Origin: Methanomassiliicoccales archaeon UBA280
GTDB taxonomy: Archaea > Thermoplasmatota > Thermoplasmata > SG8-5
Assembly: GCA_002499085.1 (NCBI GenBank)
Contig: DAKD01000005.1
Location: 1 to 64,000 of the forward strand
DNA length: 64,000 nt
Direction: 5' to 3'
Position numbers and translations under genes: made by a program. The notes under the pieces are model-generated. The model was not told where the DNA came from, searched no databases, and saw only the letters and a program-made list of their open reading frames with translations. Positions 9,735-17,923 of this stretch are shown here, one piece after another; positions within the stretch are counted from its first letter, which is position 1; every line of letters begins with the position of its first letter.

Positions 9735-9760
9735 GAGGGGTGTAGCAACACCCCTCTTTC
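9735..9760 (+). terminator. Terminator of the ATP-citrate lyase operon
   Basis: GAGGGGTGT at 9735-9743, a four-base loop, and the perfect complement ACACCCCTC at 9748-9756 run into TTTCTTTC. It lies 18 bases past the aclA stop and resembles an intrinsic terminator. Confidence 0.75.
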
Positions 9761-9776
9761 TTTCATAATCGAAACG

Positions 9777-9805
9777 GCATGCCCTGGCTGTAAGGCCAGG
9801 GTTTC
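9777..9805 (-). repeat. CCCTGGC/GCCAGGG hairpin with catgc flank (family member)
   Basis: Read on the minus strand: AACCCTGGCcttacaGCCAGGGCATGC. The seven-base stem, the six-base loop and the GCATGC-type 3' flank recur at other places in the window with different but paired stem bases. It lies between the aclA terminator and the convergent acetyltransferase end, so it could also help end that gene's transcript. Confidence 0.7.
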
Positions 9806-9936
9806 AATTTTTTGCAATTTGAGTGCGCTTGTTCAAAGCATTCCAAGGCATTTTCCAGTAGGAGACCTCGCCTGACCGAAGGGAGGGCGGGGAGGTGTTT
9901 AATAGCTCTTGCACGGAACTGTTTCCCTCAACCTTT

Positions 9937-10431
9937 TCAGGCACGTTTCCGAACCCGCGGTTCGGATGGGGATAAATCCAGCCATGCCACAGTCTGCCCG
10001 TGCGCTTTCTCCGAGGGTTTGAAACCGAGGCTCAAGTACAGTGTCTCGGCCTGTTTGTTATGCGGCTCGTAGGACAGCCCGAGCCTCTTGGCGCCCTGCC
10101 TGCTGACGCGGCGGATGAGCATCTCCATGGCCTTCCTTCCGTAACCCTTGCCCTGATATCTCTTGTCTATCATGAGCCTTGTGAGCCACGCACTGCCCGT
10201 TTTCGCTGCCGGCGTGTAGAACAATGCGCCGACCATGGTCTTGCCGTCGCAGATTGCCAGAACCTGGCTGCGATTGCCGAAGACATAAGCTTCTGCCAGG
10301 GACATCATGTTCGGCCTGGAGGAGTTGAAGTAGAAGCAGTTTGCCTGGTCGTCCCTGACAGAAAGCTCCATGCACTCATGATAGTTCTTGCCTGTTATCC
10401 TGCGGAACCTGAGAGCCATGGTCCCTGTCAT
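9937..10431 (-). CDS. GNAT-family N-acetyltransferase
   Basis: About 160 residues with the GNAT fold: the acetyl-CoA-binding turn is 'LMIDKRYQGKGYGRKAMEML' (Q-G-K-G-Y-G) near residues 88-107, followed by 'LSYEPHNKQAETLYLSLGFK', the usual last helix and strand. Substrate cannot be told from sequence. Both ATG 10431 and ATG 10419 (M-A-L-R-F) are possible starts; neither has a convincing ribosome binding site. Divergent from the radical SAM gene, with which it shares an upstream region of about 80 bases. Confidence 0.8.
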   Translation of the reverse strand: MTGTMALRFRRITGKNYHECMELSVRDDQANCFYFNSSRPNMMSLAEAYVFGNRSQVLAICDGKTMVGALFYTPAAKTGSAWLTRLMIDKRYQGKGYGRKAMEMLIRRVSRQGAKRLGLSYEPHNKQAETLYLSLGFKPSEKAHGQTVAWLDLSPSEPRVRKRA

Positions 10432-10514
10432 CCGAAGCTATGATTTTAACCTATTGGAATTTCCATGTCCGATTCGGGACAACCCTTATTAGCGAATCAC
10501 CTTCTTTCAGTGCT

Positions 10515-11546
10515 GTGACAGAAGAGTTCACCAGAAAGAAGGCCAAGCTTCTCGAATTGGGCGAGATTTTCATTCCCAGGGAGGTTGACATGCCCTGTTT
10601 CGCCAGTCTTTCAAAGGCCGGCCCGGACTCGGGCCGGGGCGCACACGCGTTCGGGTTCGGCGATTCGAGGGTCAAGCTCGTCGTCTCAAAAGACCCGGAC
10701 GCAAGGCTCAGGCTGGCAAGGGACCCCGCGGGCTACATCATACTCCTGGAAGGCAAGAAGTTCGTCGGCGACGTTCAGATACTTCCCCTGGCGGCCCATG
10801 CGCCCAACCAGGCCTTTCTCAACCTATGCCCGGAATGCTCGATGGGATGTGCGTTCTGCTCCATGCCAAGACCCGAGGGCGCAGGCTCATACCTGTCCCC
10901 CGAAAGGGCGCTCAGGCTCGTGTCGGTTGCATCCAAGTACCCGGATTTCTCTGCAGTGGCCATAACAAGCGGCATACCCGGGACAGTTCGGGAGGCCAAT
11001 GCCAAGATGGCCGAGGCAGTGAAGGCCGTCAGGGGCCAGTATCCATCCGTGCCGATAGGCGTGGAGGCGTACTTCGATGGCACGGCCGAAATCAGTCTCT
11101 TCCGGGAAGCTGGGGTCACTGAGATGAAGATCAACATCGAGACCTGGCCCGAAGAGAGGTTCCGCAAGATATGCCCCGACAGGGATTTCCAGGCCACCCT
11201 GAAGGCCCTCGAGAGAGCGGTAACGGTTTTCGGCTGGGGCAGGGTCACGAGCAACATGATAGTGGGCCTGGGTGAGACGGATGGCGAGGTCGCGGAAGCC
11301 CTGGATACACTTGCCTCCATGGGTGTGGTTCCCAATGTCCGCGGGATAAGGATAGGCCCAGGCAACAGCGCGAAATTGGAAAAAGCGCTGGGCAAAACAC
11401 CGGAGAGGGTGGGCGCGGAAAGGCTGCTGGCCCTCGGGGAGATGCACAGGAATATTCTGGAGAGGAACAACCTGGACACCGGAAATTTCGAGACCATGTG
11501 CTTCTCGTGCAGGTGCTGCGACATCGTGCCCATGGCGGACATCTGA
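10515..11546 (+). CDS. Radical SAM protein with cysteine-rich C-terminus
   Basis: A radical SAM enzyme of about 343 residues. The 4Fe-4S/SAM motif is C-SMG-C-AF-C in 'LCPECSMGCAFCSMPRP', with one extra cysteine three residues before it. The barrel continues with 'AITSGIPG', 'GVEAYFDG', 'EMKINIETWPEERF' and 'SNMIVGLGET', as in biotin-synthase-like and lipoate-type radical SAM proteins. The end 'MCFSCRCCDIVPMADI' adds three or four cysteines that could bind a second cluster. No function assigned. A TTATTA box near 10484-10490 points to a leaderless start at GTG 10515; the longer reading from ATG 10440 would overlap the divergent promoter. Confidence 0.75.
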   Translation: MTEEFTRKKAKLLELGEIFIPREVDMPCFASLSKAGPDSGRGAHAFGFGDSRVKLVVSKDPDARLRLARDPAGYIILLEGKKFVGDVQILPLAAHAPNQAFLNLCPECSMGCAFCSMPRPEGAGSYLSPERALRLVSVASKYPDFSAVAITSGIPGTVREANAKMAEAVKAVRGQYPSVPIGVEAYFDGTAEISLFREAGVTEMKINIETWPEERFRKICPDRDFQATLKALERAVTVFGWGRVTSNMIVGLGETDGEVAEALDTLASMGVVPNVRGIRIGPGNSAKLEKALGKTPERVGAERLLALGEMHRNILERNNLDTGNFETMCFSCRCCDIVPMADI

Positions 11547-11586
11547 GGCGCGAAGCTATTTATCCGGCCTGCCTGATTTGGTCGGC

Positions 11587-12117
11587 ATGGACCCTGAATC
11601 AAGGCCGCCCGTTGTCATCAAGGACTACGACCCGCAGTGGCCGGTCATGTACGAGGAGATGAGGTCCAGGCTGCTGAGCCTCCTCGGTCCAAGGGTCGTC
11701 CGTATCGAGCATGTTGGCAGCACTTCCGTGCCCGGCTTGGGCGCCAAGCCGGTGATAGACATGATGCTGGGCGTGGAGGACCTGACATCCGCGGACCAAT
11801 GCTTAGAGATCATGAAACTGGAGATGGGCGTGTTTGATTTCAACGCGGAACCCGAGAACGATGAATGGTTCTACTGCGTGGGGGACAAGACCAGCCAGGA
11901 TCTGAGGAACAGGTACCACCTGCACCTGGTGAAATACCCGAGCCCCTTCTGGGACAAACACATTAGATTCAGGGACATACTGCGCTCGCATGCCGGGGTC
12001 GCGGATGCATACTGCAGGCTGAAGAAGGACCTGGCCAAGAAATACGGGACAGATCGGATGGGCTACAACCAGGCCAAAACTGAGTTCATAGAGACGACAA
12101 TCGCAAGCCATCCATGA
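11587..12117 (+). CDS. GrpB/UPF0157 nucleotidyltransferase-like protein
   Basis: About 176 residues of the GrpB family, a nucleotidyltransferase-like fold of unknown substrate, sometimes fused to dephospho-CoA kinase. Typical pieces: 'VIKDYDPQWPVMYEEM', 'IEHVGSTSVPGLGAKPVIDM', 'RYHLHLVKY' and 'DILRSHAGVADAYCRLKKDL'. CTATTTAT at 11554-11561 lies about 28 bases before ATG 11587, which fits a leaderless start and argues against the TTG nine bases upstream. Confidence 0.85.
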   Translation: MDPESRPPVVIKDYDPQWPVMYEEMRSRLLSLLGPRVVRIEHVGSTSVPGLGAKPVIDMMLGVEDLTSADQCLEIMKLEMGVFDFNAEPENDEWFYCVGDKTSQDLRNRYHLHLVKYPSPFWDKHIRFRDILRSHAGVADAYCRLKKDLAKKYGTDRMGYNQAKTEFIETTIASHP

Positions 12118-12193
12118 AGGATCAACATCCAACCCGGAGCCAAGAACGTTCGAACCCGAATGCCAAAATATTGGACAGAGGGTTCGAAAACCG

Positions 12194-12499
12194 CTAATAC
12201 TCGCGCCAGGAATGCTGGCATTTCAAGCATCTGTATATCCTGGTCTCGGGCTCATCGGCCGACCGGGTCTGGCGCAGCAGCCAGTATGCCTCCATGTGAT
12301 GGCATTTCGGGCACTCGATCCTGGTCTTCGGAAGCACGCCGGACTGCTCGTCCAGCACGAGAATCTCCTTGTCCGGGTTCCTCTCTGTGACTATGCACTC
12401 CTCGCCCGTGGATGCGCACGCGTAGCCGCATTTCCTGCACTGCCACTTGCCCTCGGTCGGGGTCATGAGGCTCTTGCATTTCTTGCAGAACATCGGCAT
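12194..12499 (-). CDS. tfs: Transcription factor S (TFIIS/RPC10-like cleavage factor)
   Basis: 101-residue archaeal transcription cleavage factor that inserts into the RNA polymerase secondary channel and stimulates transcript cleavage. N-terminal zinc ribbon uses Cys5, Cys8, Cys21, Cys24; the C-terminal ribbon uses Cys63, Cys66, Cys91, Cys94. The catalytic acidic tip is Asp82-Glu83 in QTRSADEPET, intact, so this is an active-type TFS rather than an inhibitory paralogue. ATG 12499 (M-P-M-F-C) is chosen because GAGGGGG lies about ten bases upstream; the reading from 12517 would include that site. Confidence 0.93.
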   Translation of the reverse strand: MPMFCKKCKSLMTPTEGKWQCRKCGYACASTGEECIVTERNPDKEILVLDEQSGVLPKTRIECPKCHHMEAYWLLRQTRSADEPETRIYRCLKCQHSWREY

Positions 12500-12544
12500 G
12501 TTATCGTTCCCCCTCAAACCGGGCGGGGTTAAAAACCTGACGCC

Positions 12545-14200
12545 CTAACGTCTCCGTCTGCCGGAAATCTCGCCTTTCACGTACTTGAGCAGCAACAGCG
12601 GGTTCATGGTATCGAGGAAGAATTCTAGCTCTCTCCTGCGGAACTCGCCCCAGGCCCAGAGGACGCCAAGGTAGATGCCGAGGCCGATGGCCGTGAAAAG
12701 CGCCACATGGAACCAGCGCACCGGGTCTGAGATGTCGGCGAGCCAGAACATCGCAATGCCGGCAATGAATCCGGCCGCGATATGTTTCAGTATGCGACCT
12801 TCGACAAGCTGCCGACCGGTGATGCGGGCCGAGAAATAGTACATGCCGGCAAGCGTCACGGCCGCAGATATCAGTGTCGCCGTGGCTGCGCCTGCCGGGC
12901 CCATGATGCCGAATCCGGAGAGCAGCCCGTCCCTCGGAATGAGGAGCAGGTTGAACACGATGTTGGCGATGCCGCTGGCAATGAAAACCTTGGCTATTTG
13001 GACAGGCCTGTTCGTGCCCAGGACCAGGAAATAGTACGGCACATACATCGTTGCGAGGAACGTGTATACCGCCAGTATCCGCATCGCATCCGAGCCGGGG
13101 CGGAAAGAACTGTTGAGCACGATATCGATGATTGGAATGCTGAACACTATGAACGTCACGACTATGGGTATTGTCACCATCGACGTGAACCTGGCGCATT
13201 TCCTCGTCAGCCTGCCGAGCATCGAGTTGCACCTGTCCCTGTCCCTCCTGTGTTTTGCATGAATGGCGGATATGGTCGGGTACAGCACTATCCCGATGGC
13301 CGAGGGAATCATGACAATCATCGTGCATATCCTCTGCACGGAGAAGTAATGGCCTACGTCCTCGGATGTCCAGAAGTAGCCGAGCAGCACCTTGTCCAGA
13401 TATCCCGTGATCAGGAGGAATATCACCGGCACCATGAGAGGCACTGCGAACTTCATGTACATGGCCATGTACTCCCTGTCAGGCCTGGAAACAGGGAATT
13501 TCCTGAGGAACAGGAATCCGACCGCGAACATTGCGGCTCCGCCGGCCAGATAGGAGAGGGCCAGTGAGCCGACCACATGCGTCGATATGTATTCCTGCAG
13601 GGGCTGGAGGAATGACGGCCATTCAAATCTTGCAGGAAGATTGATCACAGTGAGCCCCGATCCAGTAAGAATCTCGGCTCCGGCAATTCCCGCGAGAGCC
13701 ACGACCAGGAACAGTACCGCCCTGGTGAGCGGCTCCATCAGCATCGTAGCCTGGCTGATGGCGTTCTTCTTCAGGCTGTTGAAGGTCATTATCGGTATCT
13801 GGGCCAGCGAGAAAAGCACGTAGTATCCGAGGAATATGTATATCACGCTCAGCCTGGTGGCGTCGTAGAATCCGCCTCCGAGGTGGTACTCCCAGACCAG
13901 CAGGCAACAGACCACGCTCAGCACCAGGATGGCCGTGAGCATGAGCTTTATGGCAATGTATGTGCCGTTGCACTTGCCAAGGTCCCTGCCCTCGGAGATC
14001 CTCTTCACATGGGCCGCGTCGAAACCCATGTTGCTGATGAACGAGAAGGTGCCCACGAATGACAGCCCGAACCAGACGATTCCCACCAGCCCGGGCGCGT
14101 ATCCGCCCCAGAGCTTGGAAATCACGAAAAGAGCGAGCATTCCCAGCGCGGCGCTGGAGGCCTGCCCGATGATGATGACGAAGGAATGCCTGGCAATCAT
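12545..14200 (-). CDS. Polysaccharide/lipid-linked sugar flippase (MOP superfamily)
   Basis: 551-residue membrane protein with about 12-14 hydrophobic segments, of the Wzx/RfbX (polysaccharide transporter) branch of the MOP flippases. Such proteins move lipid-linked sugars across the membrane for glycan or glycoprotein assembly. Seen: 'FIIIGQASSAALGMLALFV'-like first segment, 'GYLDKVLLGYFWTSEDVGHY' in the middle, 'GPAGAATATLISAAVTLAGM' near residue 430 and a basic C-terminus (SGRRRR). It may serve the nucleotide-sugar genes at 27.8-30.4 kb, though these are 13 kb away. The last four codons reach almost to the tfs start. Confidence 0.85.
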   Translation of the reverse strand: MIARHSFVIIIGQASSAALGMLALFVISKLWGGYAPGLVGIVWFGLSFVGTFSFISNMGFDAAHVKRISEGRDLGKCNGTYIAIKLMLTAILVLSVVCCLLVWEYHLGGGFYDATRLSVIYIFLGYYVLFSLAQIPIMTFNSLKKNAISQATMLMEPLTRAVLFLVVALAGIAGAEILTGSGLTVINLPARFEWPSFLQPLQEYISTHVVGSLALSYLAGGAAMFAVGFLFLRKFPVSRPDREYMAMYMKFAVPLMVPVIFLLITGYLDKVLLGYFWTSEDVGHYFSVQRICTMIVMIPSAIGIVLYPTISAIHAKHRRDRDRCNSMLGRLTRKCARFTSMVTIPIVVTFIVFSIPIIDIVLNSSFRPGSDAMRILAVYTFLATMYVPYYFLVLGTNRPVQIAKVFIASGIANIVFNLLLIPRDGLLSGFGIMGPAGAATATLISAAVTLAGMYYFSARITGRQLVEGRILKHIAAGFIAGIAMFWLADISDPVRWFHVALFTAIGLGIYLGVLWAWGEFRRRELEFFLDTMNPLLLLKYVKGEISGRRRR

Positions 14201-14244
14201 GCTCTCTTACCTTTTCCCTGTAGGCAGCATGTTAGTATAAATGA

Positions 14245-15831
14245 TTATCGGTGAGTGTCCGCCCTGACGGGCTTGATGCCCTCTTCCGGGCGCGCCTCCC
14301 TTTCGGGGAAATGCACAGTGCGCTGCGGGAAGGGAATGACTATGCCCTCCTCCCTGAACCTCTTCAGTATGCCCTCCCTGATCTCGCTGCCGACCTTCCA
14401 TTGCTCGCTGAGATGGCTCACCCAGGTGAACATGCGGAGCAGGATGGCCGAGTCCTGGAATTCCGATAGCCTCACTATGGGTCTGTAGCCTTCCTCCATG
14501 ATGATGCCCGGGGTGTTGGCCGCCACATCGTACATGATCTCCTTGGCTCTGTTGATGTCGGTATTGTAATCAACGCCGATAACGACTCTCACTTTCATCC
14601 TCTGGTCCGGCGCAGTGAGGTTGATGACCTTCTCGTTGGCAATCTTGTTGTTGGGCACGATGATCATGTCATGGTCGAAGGTGTTGTAAAGCTTGGTGGA
14701 CCTCATGCCTATGTGCTCGACACGGCAGTAGTCCCCGTTCTCCATCAGGACCAGGTCGCCGACCTTGAACGGGCGGTCAGTGAGCAGGAACATGCCGCTT
14801 ATGAAGTTGCTGAGCGTGTCCTGGGCTGCGAAGGCAATCACCAAACCGGCCACTCCCATGCCGGCCATGAGGAGCGTGACGTCCACGCCGAACAGGTTGA
14901 GCGTGCCCAGGATGGCTATTGCCACAATGGCCACCATGCCGACCTTCTCGAACACCGGAAGGAGAACATCGTCCATTGAAGTTTCCGTCTTTTCCGCATA
15001 TGCTCTTCCCCAGACAAGCAGCACGTCCTTCAGTATCTTGAAGGCCATCCAGCTGAAGAGCAGTATCAGTATTATCGAATACATGAGCTCAAGGGCGTGT
15101 ATCACGCTCCAGGAGAAGCCCAGCACCTTGAGTGATGAGATGACGCCGTAGCTCAGGATTATCCAGAAAACCGGGCCCTTGACAATAGCCAGGATCTTAT
15201 CGTCGAGGTCGGACTTTGTTCTCTTCGTTACCTGCTTGACAATGGGGTCAAGTATGAAGTAGATGGCCGCTCCAATGGCAAGCCAGACCAACACGGTCGT
15301 TATGAACACGCCCCACTCGTTGTCCAGCGCGGGAATGTGATCGCCCAGCGGGTCGTCGAACCATCCCAGCACCTGGGTCGGGGGTATGTACGCGCCGCCG
15401 ACTATTGTCACATTGACTGTTCCGAGGTATTCGACCCAGAGCTCCTCGGTGATGAGGTCCCTGGCCGTTGCCGTCAGGGTGATGGTCTCCTCGGGATAGT
15501 CCCTGGTATCGGGGGCCGTGATGTTAAGCTCCAGCGAGGTGAAGTTGCCCGGCATGAGGACAAAATACATGTCCTCCTCCGGGAGCGTGGCCGTCCAACC
15601 GTGGTCGGCGCCCGATATCTCTATCAGGAGGGTCTGCGGGTTCTGCCCGTTGTTGTACACGCCCCACCTGAATACAATGCTGGACTCCATGCCCACTGTC
15701 ATGTCATGGTATGTTGGCTCGAATACATTCAGGTCTCCGGGGGATGCCTGCGCTTCCTGAACTGTCCAAGGGACTGCAAGGCACAGGGCAAGGATTGCGA
15801 ATGCCGCGAAAGCCGGTTTGCCGAATATCAT
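14245..15831 (-). CDS. MscS-family mechanosensitive channel with extracellular beta domain
   Basis: 528 residues. A signal peptide (about 1-29) is followed by an Ig-like NEW3-type domain at about 33-140 ('SLELNITAPDTRDYPEETIT'), then about four or five membrane segments and the MscS core near 305-500: 'MAGMGVAGLVIAFAAQDTLS' forms the pore helix and 'PFKVGDLVLMENGDYCRVEH' the beta domain. The channel releases solutes on osmotic downshock; the exported N-terminal domain is an addition that may contact the cell surface layer. ATG 15831 lies 45 bases after a TTAATAAT-like run on the minus strand. Confidence 0.88.
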   Translation of the reverse strand: MIFGKPAFAAFAILALCLAVPWTVQEAQASPGDLNVFEPTYHDMTVGMESSIVFRWGVYNNGQNPQTLLIEISGADHGWTATLPEEDMYFVLMPGNFTSLELNITAPDTRDYPEETITLTATARDLITEELWVEYLGTVNVTIVGGAYIPPTQVLGWFDDPLGDHIPALDNEWGVFITTVLVWLAIGAAIYFILDPIVKQVTKRTKSDLDDKILAIVKGPVFWIILSYGVISSLKVLGFSWSVIHALELMYSIILILLFSWMAFKILKDVLLVWGRAYAEKTETSMDDVLLPVFEKVGMVAIVAIAILGTLNLFGVDVTLLMAGMGVAGLVIAFAAQDTLSNFISGMFLLTDRPFKVGDLVLMENGDYCRVEHIGMRSTKLYNTFDHDMIIVPNNKIANEKVINLTAPDQRMKVRVVIGVDYNTDINRAKEIMYDVAANTPGIIMEEGYRPIVRLSEFQDSAILLRMFTWVSHLSEQWKVGSEIREGILKRFREEGIVIPFPQRTVHFPEREARPEEGIKPVRADTHR

Positions 15832-15905
15832 TGTCTTCGGTTGGGCGCTAAAGGTTAGTCATTAAAAAAGCTTGCCCCATTGAGCTTGTTAATAATGTAG
15901 TGATA

Positions 15906-16143
15906 TTGAGATTATTGCTAGGGTCTAGGGTCTGCGTTTTCATAATGGGATAAAGGGTCTAGGGTCTAGGGGGCTGGCTTGTCCGGGCCAAGCCAGCAAA
16001 TGCGATTTGGAAGCACCCTCGCGCCGAATCGAAAATTCGGCTCAGTCGCAGCCAAGTATGGCTGCTCCTAGCGTCGAATCGGAGATTCGGCTTGGATGCG
16101 ACACATTGTCGTTCCTAGACCCTAGCCCCTGGACCCTAGCCCC
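15906..16143 (+). repeat. TAGGGTC-ended element, copy 1
   Basis: A non-coding element of about 240 bases. It starts ATTGAGATTATTGCTAGGG, has direct heptamers (TAGGGTC) at both ends in inverted sense, and contains the hairpins GGCTGGCTTG...CAAGCCAGC and GCCGAATC...GATTCGGC. An inverted second copy at 59530-59734 shares the same order of parts, including CATAATGGGATAAAGGGTCT. Copy 1 has one extra hairpin (GCAGCCAAG...GGCTGCTCC region). Fills most of the 389-base gap between the MscS and prepilin peptidase genes. Confidence 0.85.
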
Positions 16144-16220
16144 AAACATTCATTATGAAATTGACAGACTCGCCATCCGCTTTCCGTAAGTATTTATACC
16201 ATCGGACGGATACAAATGCG

Positions 16221-17150
16221 ATGGACCTGATTCTGTCTGCAACCAGACTGGGCATTGCACTGGCATTCATGCTGGCAGCCTGCGTGACAGACTGGCGCAC
16301 CAGGAAGGTTCCGAACAGGATATGGATACTGCTCGGGATTGCCGGGATGGCCCTGCTGGCCGTCCAGATGCTACTCTCCGAGACGGACAACTTCCTGGGC
16401 GCGGAGAGGACATACGGCCCAATACATTTCCTGGTGTTCGTGCCGATAGCCGTCATATTCATGGACACGTTCTGGGACAGGGAGCCCATTTACGAGAACG
16501 GAAAGCTGAATCCCCTTCCGCTGCTTCCATACACCGTTGCCCTGGTATGCACACTGGTCCTGTTGCTCGCGGAAGGACCGACCCCCGAGGTCGGCCAGCT
16601 CCTCTCGGTCCCGGCGGTGATGTGCGTCTTCATCATGTTCTATTACCTGGGCATAGTGCGCGGCGGCGCGGATGCGAAGGCCCTGCTCGCCCTATCCATA
16701 GTATTCCCCTTCTACCCGGTGTTCGAATCGCTTCCCCTCATCGGTTACCCCGAAGGGACAGCGGACATGCTGCAGATGACATTCCCCTTCGCATTCCTCA
16801 TCCTGATGAATGCGGCCGTCCTTCATGCGGTTTCCGGCCCCGCAGTGAGATTCTTCCGCAACCTGGCCAGGGGCGACCGCGGCTTCCCGGAGATGTTCCT
16901 CGGGTACAGGATGGACATCGGGGACGTGCCGAAGAGCTTCGTGTGGCCGATGGAGGCAGTGCGCGATGGCGAGATAGTGCTCATACTGTTTCCCAGCAGG
17001 TCAGGCGATGTGGGCCGGGAGCTTGCCATGCTCAGGGAGAAAGGCGCCTCCAGGATATGGGTCACGCCCAAGGACCCGTTCATAATCCCGATGACCGCGG
17101 GCATAATCTTCAGTGTGGTCGTGGGGAACATGGTGGCGCTGCTGTTCTAA
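16221..17150 (+). CDS. Type IV prepilin/preflagellin peptidase (A24 family)
   Basis: 309-residue integral membrane aspartic protease that trims class III signal peptides from pilins or archaellins. Catalytic aspartates are Asp24 in TDWRTRKVPN and Asp151 in GGADAKAL, both on the cytoplasmic side. About eight hydrophobic segments; a soluble loop of about 60 residues precedes the last membrane segment, as in archaeal FlaK/EppA-like forms. TATTTATA at 16191-16198 is about 25 bases upstream of ATG 16221, indicating a leaderless start and ruling out the reading from 16155. Ends four bases into the convergent pyrK end. Confidence 0.88.
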   Translation: MDLILSATRLGIALAFMLAACVTDWRTRKVPNRIWILLGIAGMALLAVQMLLSETDNFLGAERTYGPIHFLVFVPIAVIFMDTFWDREPIYENGKLNPLPLLPYTVALVCTLVLLLAEGPTPEVGQLLSVPAVMCVFIMFYYLGIVRGGADAKALLALSIVFPFYPVFESLPLIGYPEGTADMLQMTFPFAFLILMNAAVLHAVSGPAVRFFRNLARGDRGFPEMFLGYRMDIGDVPKSFVWPMEAVRDGEIVLILFPSRSGDVGRELAMLREKGASRIWVTPKDPFIIPMTAGIIFSVVVGNMVALLF

Positions 17151-17923
17151 CGGCCCAGCCCGACATTCCTTCCGACCGGGTCCCTCTTCCGCTTCCCGAA
17201 ATCGTCCATCAGGGCCAGCTCCTCGCCCGTGAACACGGGGCCGTCCCTGCACACGGTGAATTTGCCGCACTGGCATGAACCGCACAACCCTATTCCGCAT
17301 TTCATGTACCTCTCCAGGGAGCACTGGCATCTTATCCCGGCCTTCAGGGACATGTCGGCCACGGCCTTGAGCATCGGCTCAGGCCCGCAGGCGATTATCA
17401 GGTCCGGCTCATTCCTGGAAATCAGCTTGGCCGCAAGCTCGGTCACGAATCCGTGATGCCCCTCGGAACCGTCGTCCGTGGCGACATGCACCTGTGCGCC
17501 CAGCCCGGCGAATCTGGCCCTGAAAAGCAGCTCGCCGGCCGTTCTGGCGCCGAGCGCGCATGTGACCTGTTTCTTGCCTGCGACAGCCTTCTCCACCGCA
17601 AGGGCCAGCGCTGCCGCACCCGAGCCTCCGCCGATGGCCAGGACCTTCCTGCCCCTGAGGTCGAATCCCCTTCCGTAGGGCCCGCGGATCCCGATGACAT
17701 CGTCCGGCCTAAGGTCATGCATGGCCAGCGTTGCCTCGCCCACTCCGAGGACAGTGATGCCGCCCTCCTTTCCGGCATGGGAAAGGCTCATCGGGACCTC
17801 GTCCACTCCCGGCATCCAGACCATCACGAACTGCCCCGGCTCGGCCTTCCTCGGCCATTTAAATTTGATTGTTTTTATATTATTTGTCTCATCAAACACA
17901 TCGGTGACAGTGGCTATGTCCAT
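17147..17923 (-). CDS. pyrK: Dihydroorotate dehydrogenase electron transfer subunit
   Basis: 258-residue FAD/2Fe-2S protein of the ferredoxin-NADP reductase fold that passes electrons from dihydroorotate dehydrogenase to NAD. Seen: FAD-binding 'GVDEVPMSLSHAGKEGG', nucleotide-binding 'VLAIGGGSGAAALALAVEKA', 'LIIACGPEPML', and the 2Fe-2S cluster cysteines in 'MKCGIGLCGSCQCGKFTVCR'. Its start codon overlaps the pyrD stop (TGATG). Codons 12-25 (about 17850-17890) switch to AT-rich codons, a local anomaly in an otherwise GC-rich gene. Confidence 0.92.
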   Translation of the reverse strand: MDIATVTDVFDETNNIKTIKFKWPRKAEPGQFVMVWMPGVDEVPMSLSHAGKEGGITVLGVGEATLAMHDLRPDDVIGIRGPYGRGFDLRGRKVLAIGGGSGAAALALAVEKAVAGKKQVTCALGARTAGELLFRARFAGLGAQVHVATDDGSEGHHGFVTELAAKLISRNEPDLIIACGPEPMLKAVADMSLKAGIRCQCSLERYMKCGIGLCGSCQCGKFTVCRDGPVFTGEELALMDDFGKRKRDPVGRNVGLGR

